From DATKUC01 sp964553615 (GTDB lineage Bacteria > Spirochaetota > Spirochaetia > DSM-27196 > DATKUC01): a stretch of 64,000 bases of DNA. The DNA lies in NCBI GenBank assembly GCA_964553615.1, contig CAZKMA010000009.1, positions 1 to 64,000 on the forward strand, in the 5' to 3' direction. Below are positions 1 to 8,840 of the stretch, piece after piece (within the stretch, counting starts at the first letter, position 1; each line of letters opens with the position of its first letter). The translations under genes and the position numbers were made by a program. The notes beneath the pieces were generated by a model, which saw only the letters and a program-made list of their open reading frames with translations, ran no database searches and was not told the origin of the DNA.

Positions 1-428
1 GTGCTCTTCCCCGCGCTCACCTGGAACGGAGCCGACTGTCCGTACTGTGCCGGCACAAATGTCGTACCGGAGTACGAACCGAGTGTCAGCACAAGCGTGT
101 AGCCGTCACCCGGCGGCACCGTGTCAAGTGTAATGGAACCGCCTGAAGTGCCCACGGTTGCCTCGACGTACTGCGAGCCGGTTCCAATCGGAACCTGCGC
201 GTTCATGTTATCGTTGTACAGATACACACGCGCGGTCTCCGTTGCTCCGCCGCCCGCCTGTGTGGCCTGGGCGGCGCCGATGCTTCGAACTGCCGACTGC
301 GGAATCTGCAGTGTGATTTTCCCGATGCCGCCGCGCGGGTTCCAGTAGCAGGAAGCGACGAGCAGCGTCGCGACAAGCATGACGACAATTGCCCCTGTAC
401 GAACCAGAAAATGCGAAGTGTGTTTCAT
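1..428 (-). CDS. Putative lipoprotein, C-terminus beyond the window edge
   Basis: The reading frame starts at an ATG at 428 and runs leftward out of the window, so only about 142 residues are seen. The N-terminus has basic residues, a hydrophobic stretch and a lipobox ending at Cys27 (VASC), typical of a spirochaetal type II signal peptide. The rest is rich in Gly, Ser, Thr and short beta-prone segments and looks like a small extracytoplasmic beta domain. I do not recognise a family. The ATG lies 9 bases after the FecR-domain gene on the same strand, so the two are probably co-transcribed and act together at the cell surface or in the periplasm. The frame has no stop inside the window, so the full length is unknown. 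Confidence 0.6.
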   Translation of the reverse strand, partial: MKHTSHFLVRTGAIVVMLVATLLVASCYWNPRGGIGKITLQIPQSAVRSIGAAQATQAGGGATETARVYLYNDNMNAQVPIGTGSQYVEATVGTSGGSITLDTVPPGDGYTLVLTLGSYSGTTFVPAQYGQSAPFQVSAGKS

Positions 429-437
429 CGTATCTCC

Positions 438-1094
438 CTACCAGCTCACAACAATCGAACCGCTCATGACTCCCCCGCCGGTAGACCCACCGGTGACACC
501 GCTCGGCGTGCCCGGCAGTTCGGTACCCGAGTTCGAAGAGTAGTTGTTCTCCGGGTTGGACGGGGAGTTTTCTCCATCGGTTTCGCTCTGCTGTCCATGC
601 TGGACATCCTGGGTCTGACCGACGCGGTTTATGTATCGCACCACGCCGTCTGTTACCTCGAGCGAGTATCCGTCGAAGGTGAATTCAGTTCCACGGACCG
701 CGGCGGTAGAAACCGGGGAGTGTATCCGAAAGTCCTGCGGAGAGCCGTCTGCGCTCTTGACGTGCGCCTGAACTCGGCCGATGGGCAGAGTAAAGGAGGT
801 GGTGAGTTTGCCTTGCTTCTGAACAAGCTCGTCCAGTCGCATCCGTGTAAGTTGCTGTACCGTAATGGTAGTAAGCCCGATGGTGAGCACCGCGGTGGAA
901 TTGAACCCCGTGGAAATCGTATCCCCGGTGTCGAATTGCATACCTGCGCGGGCTGGTGCCCATGCACCGGATGCCACCCGTACGTTCACATTGCCGCGGA
1001 TGTCTTTCACCATTGCGGTTGCCGCAGAGGCGGCCAGGACCGGTCCAATGAGGAGACTTGCGAAGATTGCCAGTTGCAGCTTTCGTGCCGTCAT
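438..1094 (-). CDS. Exported FecR-domain protein
   Basis: 218 residues. A signal peptide covers about residues 1-24, followed by a FecR-type beta domain (about 30-130) in which the family pattern PVSTAAVRGTEF is clear; FecR domains here probably bind surface or periplasmic ligands rather than act as a sigma regulator, since no FecI or TonB gene is adjacent. The tail from about 165 is Asn/Ser/Gly-rich, low-complexity and probably disordered. The frame stays open upstream to 1262, but the ATG at 1094 is preferred because it starts the signal peptide and has AAGGGG about 8 bases upstream. It is followed by a lipoprotein gene. The exact ligand cannot be told from sequence. Confidence 0.75.
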   Translation of the reverse strand: MTARKLQLAIFASLLIGPVLAASAATAMVKDIRGNVNVRVASGAWAPARAGMQFDTGDTISTGFNSTAVLTIGLTTITVQQLTRMRLDELVQKQGKLTTSFTLPIGRVQAHVKSADGSPQDFRIHSPVSTAAVRGTEFTFDGYSLEVTDGVVRYINRVGQTQDVQHGQQSETDGENSPSNPENNYSSNSGTELPGTPSGVTGGSTGGGVMSGSIVVSW

Positions 1095-1358
1095 CGATCT
1101 ACCCCTTCTTTTGGGTGGTCGGGCGGCTTCAATGACGGTGAAAGGCAATGTTGGATGAACCGCCGGACCTTGCAACATAAGAGTGTAGCGTCTTTTCGGG
1201 TGAATTTCAAACAATTTTGGTAAACAATATGAAGGGTGAGCTATCGTCAAACGCTGCGACAATGCGGAACTGGTCGATTGTCGTAGGGCGGGCAGAGGGG
1301 GGCTTCTGCAGCCGCTGCCGGTCGCTCCACGGACCGTGAATCGACGGCGCAGATCCGC

Positions 1359-2498
1359 TCAGAAGCCTATAGCATGATGGGTGAGACGTTCGAATCCACT
1401 TTCGGTAACCAGATAGTTGTGCTCGATCCTTACCCCACCAACTCCGTCTACGTAGGCAGCCGGCTCGAGCGTTACCACGTCGTTGCGCTCAAGCACCTCG
1501 TCACTTTCGGAGACGAACGCAGGAGCTTCCGGATGTCCCAGCCCAAGCCCGTGACCGGCGTGGGAGCGCAGGGGCCAGCCGGCTGCGGCGAGCGGTGCGT
1601 TCACCGACTGATACACCTCCGACGCCACTGCACCGGCACAAAGCGCGCGTTCTCCCGACTCCATTCCGGCGCGACAGGCATCCATGATCTGCTGCTGCTC
1701 CGGCGTCGGATGTCCGGCAACCAGGGTATTCGTGAAGTCGCCGCGGTAGCCTGAAAGGACCACGGAGTAATCCAGAATGAAGGTGTCACCTCTTTTGAGC
1801 ACATAGTCTGTCGGGGGACCACCCGCCTTTGGCATGGACGGCGTAGTCGCCCGGAAATCTCCATAGACAATTCCAACTTCGCCCAGAGTTTCTATCGCCG
1901 CGGACTGCACCTCCCGATAAATCTCCAATTCGCTCACGCCGGGAGCAACGACCTCCCTTCCCCGCCGGTGCCCTGCCTCTCCTGCGCGAATGCAGCGGAG
2001 AAGTAGCTCGATTTCGTCCGGCTCCTTCCTGCGACGAAGGGAACGAAGAAGCGAGCCGAGCGACATTCCATCTGCAGGAACGCGCTCGAATCCGACACCG
2101 AGCGATGAAAACGCCCCCGCGGGTACCCATTCCGCCTCCATGAGGCCGGCGCGTGGATGCAACCGCGCAGAGATATGCCGCAGCGCATCGAAAAGGACAT
2201 GATCCCGGTTTGAAGCGGCGTGCAGACGGTCGTACCACGGCTCGGTGATGAGGCGGTCCACAAAAGGATGTTGGGCAGCGGATCCCGGAGTAAAACTGTC
2301 GGTCATCAGCACCGTTTCGCCGTCCCGCTCCAGGTAAAGGAAACCCCGCTCACCTGCTGAGAGGCTTACGGGATTTACCCAGAATCCACAGAGATAGTTC
2401 ACATGACGTGGATCTGCCACCAGGACCCACTCCACATGTTCAGGGAGCGCGGCCCACATCCGCATTTGCCGGTTCCGGCACCCTTCGAGGGTCAACAT
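1359..2498 (-). CDS. M24 family metallopeptidase (Xaa-Pro aminopeptidase-like)
   Basis: 379 residues, the usual length for an aminopeptidase P/prolidase-type enzyme. The N-terminal half (1-150) is the creatinase-like domain and the C-terminal half is the pita-bread fold. The five metal ligands are visible: Asp243, Asp254 (in YRGDFTNT), His316 (in HAGHGLGLGHP), Glu345 (TLEP) and Glu359 (RIEH). It should use two metal ions to remove N-terminal residues ahead of proline or to cleave X-Pro dipeptides in the cytoplasm; there is no signal peptide. The ATG at 2498 has GGAGG 8 bases upstream. The DinB gene lies 57 bases upstream on the same strand. Ectoine hydrolase and other M24 subfamilies cannot be excluded. 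Confidence 0.88.
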   Translation of the reverse strand: MLTLEGCRNRQMRMWAALPEHVEWVLVADPRHVNYLCGFWVNPVSLSAGERGFLYLERDGETVLMTDSFTPGSAAQHPFVDRLITEPWYDRLHAASNRDHVLFDALRHISARLHPRAGLMEAEWVPAGAFSSLGVGFERVPADGMSLGSLLRSLRRRKEPDEIELLLRCIRAGEAGHRRGREVVAPGVSELEIYREVQSAAIETLGEVGIVYGDFRATTPSMPKAGGPPTDYVLKRGDTFILDYSVVLSGYRGDFTNTLVAGHPTPEQQQIMDACRAGMESGERALCAGAVASEVYQSVNAPLAAAGWPLRSHAGHGLGLGHPEAPAFVSESDEVLERNDVVTLEPAAYVDGVGGVRIEHNYLVTESGFERLTHHAIGF

Positions 2499-2555
2499 TC
2501 TTCAGCCTCCATGCGGAACAGATTTCGCCTCGGCGAACACACGAATACCGTGGTC

Positions 2556-3104
2556 CTAGTTCGGCGGCGCAATGTACCAGATGATATTACTATAGTCGTT
2601 CTTCACTTCCATCTGGTCCAGTATCTCTGCAACCTGGCCGCGATGATGGGTCTGATGATTGAAAATGTGCACGAGTGCTTGCCAGAGGATGTATTGTCGG
2701 CTGTTGCCCCGGGAATCGGAAAAGACCAGTGGCTGTTTCAACACCTCGGCGGCGGGTCCTCCGGCAAGTCCTCCGTCGAGTTCTGCGGCGAGCTTCCTGA
2801 AGATCCCGTCAACGTGCCGACGTTCCGCACTGAGGGTGGCAAAATCGCGTCCGGGAGATGCAGGTTCTGCTCCCGGATCGGAGGTTACCCCATCCAGCGA
2901 GGAGAGTTCGGGAAATCCTTTCCGTATACGCTCCAGCCACCTGAGGTCAGCGTCGTAGATGTGCGATATTACGCCAAGAATGGACCGGTAATGGGAACCC
3001 ACGTCCTGAACCAGTTGCTCATTGCTGAGGTCGGCCAGAATAGCGAACATGGCTCTGTTCGCCTTGTCATTGTAGTCCGCCAGAAGGTCGAAATATTCGC
3101 TCAT
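2556..3104 (-). CDS. DinB/YfiT-like metal-dependent four-helix protein
   Basis: 182 residues from the ATG at 3104, chosen because AGAGG stands about 9 bases upstream; a frame extension to 3155 lacks support. The predicted four-helix bundle carries the family's metal triad: His48 (in ISHIYDADLRW) and the HQTHHRGQ motif with His150 and His154. DinB-like proteins are often thiol-dependent transferases or of unknown function; this one has no neighbour that names its substrate. It lies in the same direction as an MFS gene (87 bases upstream) and a peptidase gene (57 bases downstream), so a shared transcript is possible. Confidence 0.8.
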   Translation of the reverse strand: MSEYFDLLADYNDKANRAMFAILADLSNEQLVQDVGSHYRSILGVISHIYDADLRWLERIRKGFPELSSLDGVTSDPGAEPASPGRDFATLSAERRHVDGIFRKLAAELDGGLAGGPAAEVLKQPLVFSDSRGNSRQYILWQALVHIFNHQTHHRGQVAEILDQMEVKNDYSNIIWYIAPPN

Positions 3105-3191
3105 TCCATAATACCTCTTCCGAGACATCTTCACCCGCGAACACCGGGACGTCAACTGCCCAGGCTGCGATCGTCCGGCCGAGCAGGCGCT

Positions 3192-4436
3192 TCAGGCTCC
3201 CGCGCCGGCCGCTTTCCCCCCTGCTCGCGCTTTCATCATGTTTCCCATCACGCCCGCACCAAGGGCGAGCAGGGATAGCAGGAATCCTACAACAAAGAGC
3301 GCCGAGTACCCGAGCGCCGAAACAAGCACGCCGCCCGCAATGCCTCCAACAACGTTATCTGCGCTCATGAGCGCGTTGGCAACACCGAGGGCTTCGCCCT
3401 CCTGTTGTTCGCTTACTATCGACACTACTCCATCATTCATGCCGACGCCGACAAAAGCGTACGAAGACACCATGAGCACGAACCCGACTCCGCCCACCGG
3501 AGTGCTGCGAAGCGAAGGGGATAGATACATCAGGGCGAATGCGAGGGTGCTGACCACGGCACCGATGGTCATGGAGACCTCAGGAGTACGTCGTTTCGCA
3601 ATTGCGCCGGCGGCAATGAACAGAATTACGGTGACGGCCGTACTTGCGGAGTACAGAATGGAGGAAGACGCCCCGGCAAACCCGAAGGCGTTCTTCATCA
3701 TGAGAGGATAGATTGCGTACACCGGTGCCCACGCAAGCAGCAGCAAAGTCCATCGGACAAGCACAACGGCAAGCAATGGATGGCGAAAATGCACCAGATG
3801 CCTCGGGCGGAAGTGTACCTGGTAGTGCCCATGGAGGATTCCCGGGAAGATCGTGGATGGCGTGAGGTGACCGAAGTGCAGATGCTCGATATCTCCTATA
3901 CCCCGCCGTATGGCCCCGCGAGCCACGACCGCTCCTCCCAGAATACCAACCACGAGAAAGGGCAGCCCAAGAGCCGGTCCGGCATAGAGCGAGGTGGCAA
4001 GCAGGCCGATTACCTGGCCTCCGGTCATGACGCTCTGCATGCGGGCTATGAATGTGTCCCACTCTTCCTTCGGAAGGATTTTTGTAACCTGCACCGTTGC
4101 CAGTGCGAAAATTCCGGAGGCGAAAAGGCCGAAAACAAGTGCCATGACCGGAAGGAGCACATTGCCCAGAAGAGTGATCATGAGCCAGCTCACACCGGCA
4201 AGCAGGGTGCTGGCAAAGACAAGGCCAGATACCGATGCCCGTCGCGAGAGGTGACCCCAGAATGGAGCCGCAACTCCAACACCGAGGTTGAGCATGGCGA
4301 AGACCAGCCCCGCGCGATGGGCACTTTTCGCGATGAGCGGAAGAGAAATGCCGGCAACACCCCACACCACCGCGTAAACTGCGGCAAATGGTATGGCGCT
4401 CTTCCAGAACTCGATCCTTTTCTTGCTTTCCTCCAT
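3192..4436 (-). CDS. MFS transporter with a histidine-rich central loop
   Basis: 414 residues, about 12 predicted membrane helices in two bundles, which is the normal MFS size. The loop between helices 6 and 7 is unusual: nine histidines fall between residues 185 and 219 (185, 187, 190, 202, 204, 208, 213, 216, 219). His-rich loops of this kind can bind transition metals in unrelated transporters, so metal or metal-chelate transport, or metal sensing, is an inference worth testing. The family alone does not name the substrate. The ATG at 4436 follows a GAAGGGG ribosome site 8-12 bases upstream; the frame is open to 4565 but without such a site. Confidence 0.8.
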   Translation of the reverse strand: MEESKKRIEFWKSAIPFAAVYAVVWGVAGISLPLIAKSAHRAGLVFAMLNLGVGVAAPFWGHLSRRASVSGLVFASTLLAGVSWLMITLLGNVLLPVMALVFGLFASGIFALATVQVTKILPKEEWDTFIARMQSVMTGGQVIGLLATSLYAGPALGLPFLVVGILGGAVVARGAIRRGIGDIEHLHFGHLTPSTIFPGILHGHYQVHFRPRHLVHFRHPLLAVVLVRWTLLLLAWAPVYAIYPLMMKNAFGFAGASSSILYSASTAVTVILFIAAGAIAKRRTPEVSMTIGAVVSTLAFALMYLSPSLRSTPVGGVGFVLMVSSYAFVGVGMNDGVVSIVSEQQEGEALGVANALMSADNVVGGIAGGVLVSALGYSALFVVGFLLSLLALGAGVMGNMMKARAGGKAAGAGA

Positions 4437-4694
4437 AACGTGGACCCCTTCGCGATGGATGTGTGTGTGCCCATCGTACCAGACATCCGACAGAGTCATC
4501 AAACAGTTTTGCTGAATTCGAGCACGGATCCGCTGTGAACCAGTTTCAACCGTGTGAAGCCGCAAACCGGTCAGCGTGTGCGCGTGGATGGCAATAGCGG
4601 CATTATCGAAATGCTTTGAATATCGATCTCATGTACGAAACGACAAATCACCTCAACATACACTCGGTAGTGCCCGCTTGAGGCAGCTCGAATA

Positions 4695-4723
4695 TTGATT
4701 CTCCGGGCGTCTACTGCTACACT
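4695..4723 (+). promoter_or_regulatory. Predicted sigma-70 promoter of the 4735 gene
   Basis: TTGATT (4695-4700), a 17-base spacer and TACACT (4718-4723). Only 11 bases separate the -10 box from the ATG at 4735, so the transcript would have almost no leader, and no ribosome-binding site is seen. The rest of the 4437-4734 gap shows nothing else I can name. Confidence 0.4.
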
Positions 4724-4734
4724 TTCGAAAAAGT

Positions 4735-6576
4735 ATGGAAACTCATGTAAACAAAGTCTACTTCCTTGCGCCGGTGCTCTACGTTGCCGTTATCCTGCTG
4801 CTGGTCATGCTCCAGTTTTCCGGCGGCAAGCTCTTTCAGGCGGATTCGGGTCGGCTTTCCGTTCGAGGCAATCTTTCGGCCGGTTCCACCGGAAACGCGC
4901 CCACCATCTCAAACCTCAGCATAGAGTTTCAGGGCCTGCGATTTGCCTTCAGTCCGGACCGTGGCCTTGTAGTGGATCAGAAATCCGGTAAGGAGCTCAA
5001 TCTCGGGATCACCGGATACAACAGCATTCAGAAGGGATTTGAAGTCCTGTTTCAGCAGGGAGCACGGGTCAGCTTCACCTCCAGCGGGAAAAACGGAGAA
5101 GGCCTGGAAGTCGTTCCTGAACTGCCCCCTGAGATGCAGCCGGTCAGCTCGATTACACTGCCGTTTGGATTGCAGAATGCAACGCTCTCGAAACCGGACA
5201 AGAATGTGCCGGTATTTTCCGTGTCTCATTCGAGTCATCAATATCTGCTGACGCTTCCTTCCCGGAGCAACATCACGCCCGGCAAGGATCGCATTATTCT
5301 TGCCGGAGGAAATACGAAGCCGGTCATTCGGTACACCGTGGCTCCCCCCTCCACGAAAGACGTTTTCACCCTCTGGTTCGAGAGTCAGAGCATGAAAATC
5401 TCCGCGGGCGATTACAGTACGGCTGTACAGAATTACATAAACGTGGCCTACAACGGTTGGGCAAACAATCGGTACGATCCCGCCACCGGTACATGGAGCA
5501 ACAGGGATGGTTCCCGCGCATTCAGCGAGCCTATCCTTACCGCCTATCTCGCTGAAGCATGGAAACGCAAGGACTACGTTCGCGCGTTCACTGAGATGAG
5601 GACCGCCGCCGACAAGCATCCGGCCGATCTCAGCTATGTGAGCTCGGTGTTTCTCGGCAATCTTGTCGCAATGAACCGGAAACTGATTGCATCCGATCAG
5701 CAGGAATCTGCCAGACTCGAAACCCTGGTGAGCCAGAACGACAGAGAGGTCTTCAGGACACCGCACGCGGTATTGTTCGCCGCGGATCGTGGAACCGGGA
5801 ACCTGTACACCGGTCTCCTGCAACTTGCCGGTCAGGTGAGCCTGAGCGACGTCAGCGTCGCGACCGCGCTGGGAATGATTCAGAACGCCCTTGACGCGCA
5901 GGAACTCTCCGCGGATGCGGTCAAGGCAACCGCGCGGTTCTACGATCTGATTTCGAGCGTCATTATTCCGAACATCGTCAAGACCGATCAGGGATTTTTC
6001 GTCCAGGTTCGCCCCGGTCGCATCGAGCTCTACAATTCAATCCTTGCCGGGCGGCTGCTCATAGACGTGGGACAATTCCGGCAGGAGGACAAACTGGTCC
6101 TCATGGGGCGAAATCTCGTGCTCTCCGCACTCGACTTCGCCGACGATCAGGGGTTCCTGCCTCAGGTACTTACTACGGACAACGGAACCATCAAGAAGTC
6201 TGAAGGGTATATCGCGGCCGAAGATATCTATCCCATAATAACATCGAACCCCTACTACCCGCGCGAGGTCTCATTTTTCAAACAGGCCGGACAGGGAACC
6301 TGGATGTGGACCATCATGGGCATTTCGGGAACTACGTTTACCCAGAAGCAGTGGAAAATCGACCTGAAATACGACTTGAACCGAACTCAGTACGTCCTGT
6401 TTGAAGGAGTGCCGAACTTTCAGGAGGTAATGCTGTTCGGATTTCAGGGACCGTGGCGCGCGGACCCACAATTCGAGTCATACGCCAAGGGACGGTACTA
6501 CGAGCCAACAACGAAATCTCTCATGATCAAGTACCTGGACGACGCCGACGGTCACTCAATTACCATAGACTTCTAG
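4735..6576 (+). CDS. Exported or membrane-anchored protein of unknown function
   Basis: 613 residues with one hydrophobic segment at about 8-25, probably an uncleaved anchor or signal peptide, then a large soluble part. Residues 60-220 look beta-rich. From about 230 onward it appears helical, with an amphipathic, TPR-like feel around 265-420. The C-terminus (500-613) is rich in aromatic residues (several Trp, Tyr, Phe). I recognise no catalytic motif and no named family. It stands alone between divergent and downstream genes, with its own predicted promoter. It may be a spirochaete-specific periplasmic protein. Confidence 0.7.
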   Translation: METHVNKVYFLAPVLYVAVILLLVMLQFSGGKLFQADSGRLSVRGNLSAGSTGNAPTISNLSIEFQGLRFAFSPDRGLVVDQKSGKELNLGITGYNSIQKGFEVLFQQGARVSFTSSGKNGEGLEVVPELPPEMQPVSSITLPFGLQNATLSKPDKNVPVFSVSHSSHQYLLTLPSRSNITPGKDRIILAGGNTKPVIRYTVAPPSTKDVFTLWFESQSMKISAGDYSTAVQNYINVAYNGWANNRYDPATGTWSNRDGSRAFSEPILTAYLAEAWKRKDYVRAFTEMRTAADKHPADLSYVSSVFLGNLVAMNRKLIASDQQESARLETLVSQNDREVFRTPHAVLFAADRGTGNLYTGLLQLAGQVSLSDVSVATALGMIQNALDAQELSADAVKATARFYDLISSVIIPNIVKTDQGFFVQVRPGRIELYNSILAGRLLIDVGQFRQEDKLVLMGRNLVLSALDFADDQGFLPQVLTTDNGTIKKSEGYIAAEDIYPIITSNPYYPREVSFFKQAGQGTWMWTIMGISGTTFTQKQWKIDLKYDLNRTQYVLFEGVPNFQEVMLFGFQGPWRADPQFESYAKGRYYEPTTKSLMIKYLDDADGHSITIDF

Positions 6577-6607
6577 CGCGTCACAGGTAAATCGAGGGTA
6601 AGATCGC

Positions 6608-7300
6608 ATGATACCAGACTTCACGCGGCTTCCGGAGGGAGCCGATTTCTATATTGTCCGTCACGGACAAAGCGAAGCGAACCGGGACAATGTTATTCAG
6701 GGGCGGCACAACACGCCCCTGAGCACGCAGGGACAGAAGCAGGCGGAGCAGGTCGGCAAATGGTTTGCCGGCAGTACGTTGGACGGGCATCATGCCGTCC
6801 ATGAGCCACGCATGATCGACGCGGTGTTTGCATCTCCGCTCGACCGGGCGTACGAGACCGCTTCCATCATTGCGCGAACGGCGGGATTTGCCGCTCCGCA
6901 CCGGGACGAGCGGATTCAGGAACTCGACACCGGATTATTCTCCGGCCTCTCTCTCGAGCAGATCCGGATGAAGTACCCTGAAGAGTGGAGTCGTTTTCAG
7001 GCACAGAGCTGGGAAGCCGTGCCCCAGGCCGAATCTGTGTCGAGTTTGAAAAAACGTGCCGTCTCGTTCTGGAATTCACTCATCGAGGGTGCGCGAGAGG
7101 GCAAAAGGAGCGTCCTTGTGGTCAGCCACGGAGGCATGATCCAGTGGTTGATCAAGGTTACACTCGGTTCGGAAAGCTGGATGCCGATCTTCTCTGCATC
7201 CAACTGCGGTATCTTCCACCTGGTGGTTCGCCGTTCGGACTCACTCGAGGATAGCCATTACCGGGAATGGCGGCTTATGAATCACCGCCCGTCGGTCTGA
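6608..7300 (+). CDS. Histidine phosphatase family (phosphoglycerate mutase-like) protein
   Basis: 230 residues. The catalytic motif RHG is at 18-20 (His19 is the phospho-acceptor), Arg80 sits in FASPLDRA, Glu105 is the likely acid, and the second His174 lies in VVSHGGMIQW. This is the complete branch-1 set. The substrate is not given by sequence; broad phosphatases of this type act on sugar phosphates, nucleotides or cobalamin intermediates. There is no signal peptide, so it is cytoplasmic. It follows the 613-residue protein gene by 31 bases on the same strand and overlaps the convergent xylulokinase gene by 19 bases. Confidence 0.85.
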   Translation: MIPDFTRLPEGADFYIVRHGQSEANRDNVIQGRHNTPLSTQGQKQAEQVGKWFAGSTLDGHHAVHEPRMIDAVFASPLDRAYETASIIARTAGFAAPHRDERIQELDTGLFSGLSLEQIRMKYPEEWSRFQAQSWEAVPQAESVSSLKKRAVSFWNSLIEGAREGKRSVLVVSHGGMIQWLIKVTLGSESWMPIFSASNCGIFHLVVRRSDSLEDSHYREWRLMNHRPSV

Positions 7301-8808
7301 GTACCCGGAACTGCCGTATGCAGCGTATCGAGCCAGCGTGCATACGCCTCTCTATACGCTTCCCGATCTTCGCCGACAGGCTCGATGGTCTCCCGTCGCT
7401 CAAGGCCGCGAAACGCGTCGCTTCGTCCCGCGAACACGCCGGCTCCAATTCCTGCACCGCGTGCGGCGCCCTCGGCTCCGTCGGTACTGTAAAGCTCGAC
7501 GGTGGTGTCACTCACGGTTGCGAATGCCCGGGCAAAAAGCGGACTGAGAAACATGTTCGCGTATCCGGCACGGACAGTATTCACCTCCATGTTCATTGAG
7601 CGCATGATAGTCAGCCCATAATTCAGTGCATAGACAATGCCTTCCTGGCCCGCCCGAAGAAGATGTGCGCGAGAATGAATGTTGAAGTTCACCCCGTGGA
7701 TAGAAGCGCCCGGATCGGCATTCTCGAGTGTCCGTTCGGCCCCGTTCCCGAATGGAAGCACGGAAATTCCACCGCTTCCAACCGGAGCGGCAGAGGCAAT
7801 TCTGTTGACTTCGGCGTAGTCCACCGCGTCTCCGTCCTCCGGATCAACGCAATTCTGTTTCATCCACCGGTTCAGTATCCCGGTTCCGTTCAGACAGAGA
7901 AGTACACCGTAACGCCGGTCGGTCGGTGAGTGGTTCACATGCACGAAGGTATTCACGCGCGAACGGGTGTCGTATGCAGGATGCCCTACAACGCCGTACA
8001 CCACTCCGGATGTTCCGGCGGTTGCCGCGAGCTCGCCGGGTTCGAGAACGTTGAGAGAGAGCGCATTGTTCGGCTGGTCGCCCGCCCGGTAGGCGACGGG
8101 GACGCCCTTGCGAAGACCAAGTTCGTTGGCCGCGGATGCGCTGAGCTCTCCCTGGATGCTGAAGGTCGGCCGGATCTCCGGGATGATATCATGCGAGAAT
8201 CCGAAGTAGTCGAGTACCGAGTCTGCGGGTTCCTCAGCCTGGGAGTCCCATAGAATGCCCTCCGAAAGGCCACTGGCAGTTGTTACCGCGTCTCCGGTCA
8301 AGCGAAAGGCAACATAGTCCCCGGGCAGCATCATCTTCCACACCCGTTCGAAGAGCTTTGGCTCGTTTTCCTTGACCCAGGCAAGTTTTGCCGCAGTGAA
8401 GTTGCCGGGGGAGTTCAGAAGGTGCGAGAGACAGTATTCCTCGCCGAGGGCCTGAAAAGCTCCCTCCCCGTAGGGCACAGCCCGCGAATCACACCAGATG
8501 ATGGAAGGTCGAACGACTTTTCCGTCCCGGTCCACGAGCACGAGTCCGTGCATCTGGTAGGAAATACCAATTCCGGCAAGCCCTGCTATCTCCCGGGCGT
8601 GCGTTGCCTGTATCGTGGCAATCGTGTTGCGCACGTGAGTCCACCAGTCCTCGGGTTCCTGCTCCGCCCAGCCGGGTTTCACCGCCTGTATGGTCATCTC
8701 AGTAGAAGGCGAAGTGGCGGTCGCAACCGCCTTCCCCGTCTCGCTGTCGAGCAGGCACGCCTTGACCGAAGAACTTCCGACATCAAGTCCCAGAAGATAG
8801 CCTGACAT
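7282..8808 (-). CDS. xylB: Xylulokinase
   Basis: 508 residues, a full FGGY kinase. It phosphorylates D-xylulose to xylulose 5-phosphate with ATP in the cytoplasm. The N-terminal phosphate loop LDVGSSSVK is at 8-16, the QMHG motif typical of xylulokinases at 85-88, the catalytic Asp244 lies in YRAGDQPNNA, and the C-terminal ATP motif TDGAEGAARGAG is present. The start has AGGAAA about 8 bases upstream. Transketolase lies 32 bases upstream on the same strand, so xylose-derived xylulose 5-phosphate would feed straight into the pentose phosphate pathway. No xylose isomerase is in the window. Confidence 0.93.
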   Translation of the reverse strand: MSGYLLGLDVGSSSVKACLLDSETGKAVATATSPSTEMTIQAVKPGWAEQEPEDWWTHVRNTIATIQATHAREIAGLAGIGISYQMHGLVLVDRDGKVVRPSIIWCDSRAVPYGEGAFQALGEEYCLSHLLNSPGNFTAAKLAWVKENEPKLFERVWKMMLPGDYVAFRLTGDAVTTASGLSEGILWDSQAEEPADSVLDYFGFSHDIIPEIRPTFSIQGELSASAANELGLRKGVPVAYRAGDQPNNALSLNVLEPGELAATAGTSGVVYGVVGHPAYDTRSRVNTFVHVNHSPTDRRYGVLLCLNGTGILNRWMKQNCVDPEDGDAVDYAEVNRIASAAPVGSGGISVLPFGNGAERTLENADPGASIHGVNFNIHSRAHLLRAGQEGIVYALNYGLTIMRSMNMEVNTVRAGYANMFLSPLFARAFATVSDTTVELYSTDGAEGAARGAGIGAGVFAGRSDAFRGLERRETIEPVGEDREAYREAYARWLDTLHTAVPGTQTDGR

Positions 8809-8840
8809 AGCTTTTCCTTTCCCGGTTTGTACCGGAATCC

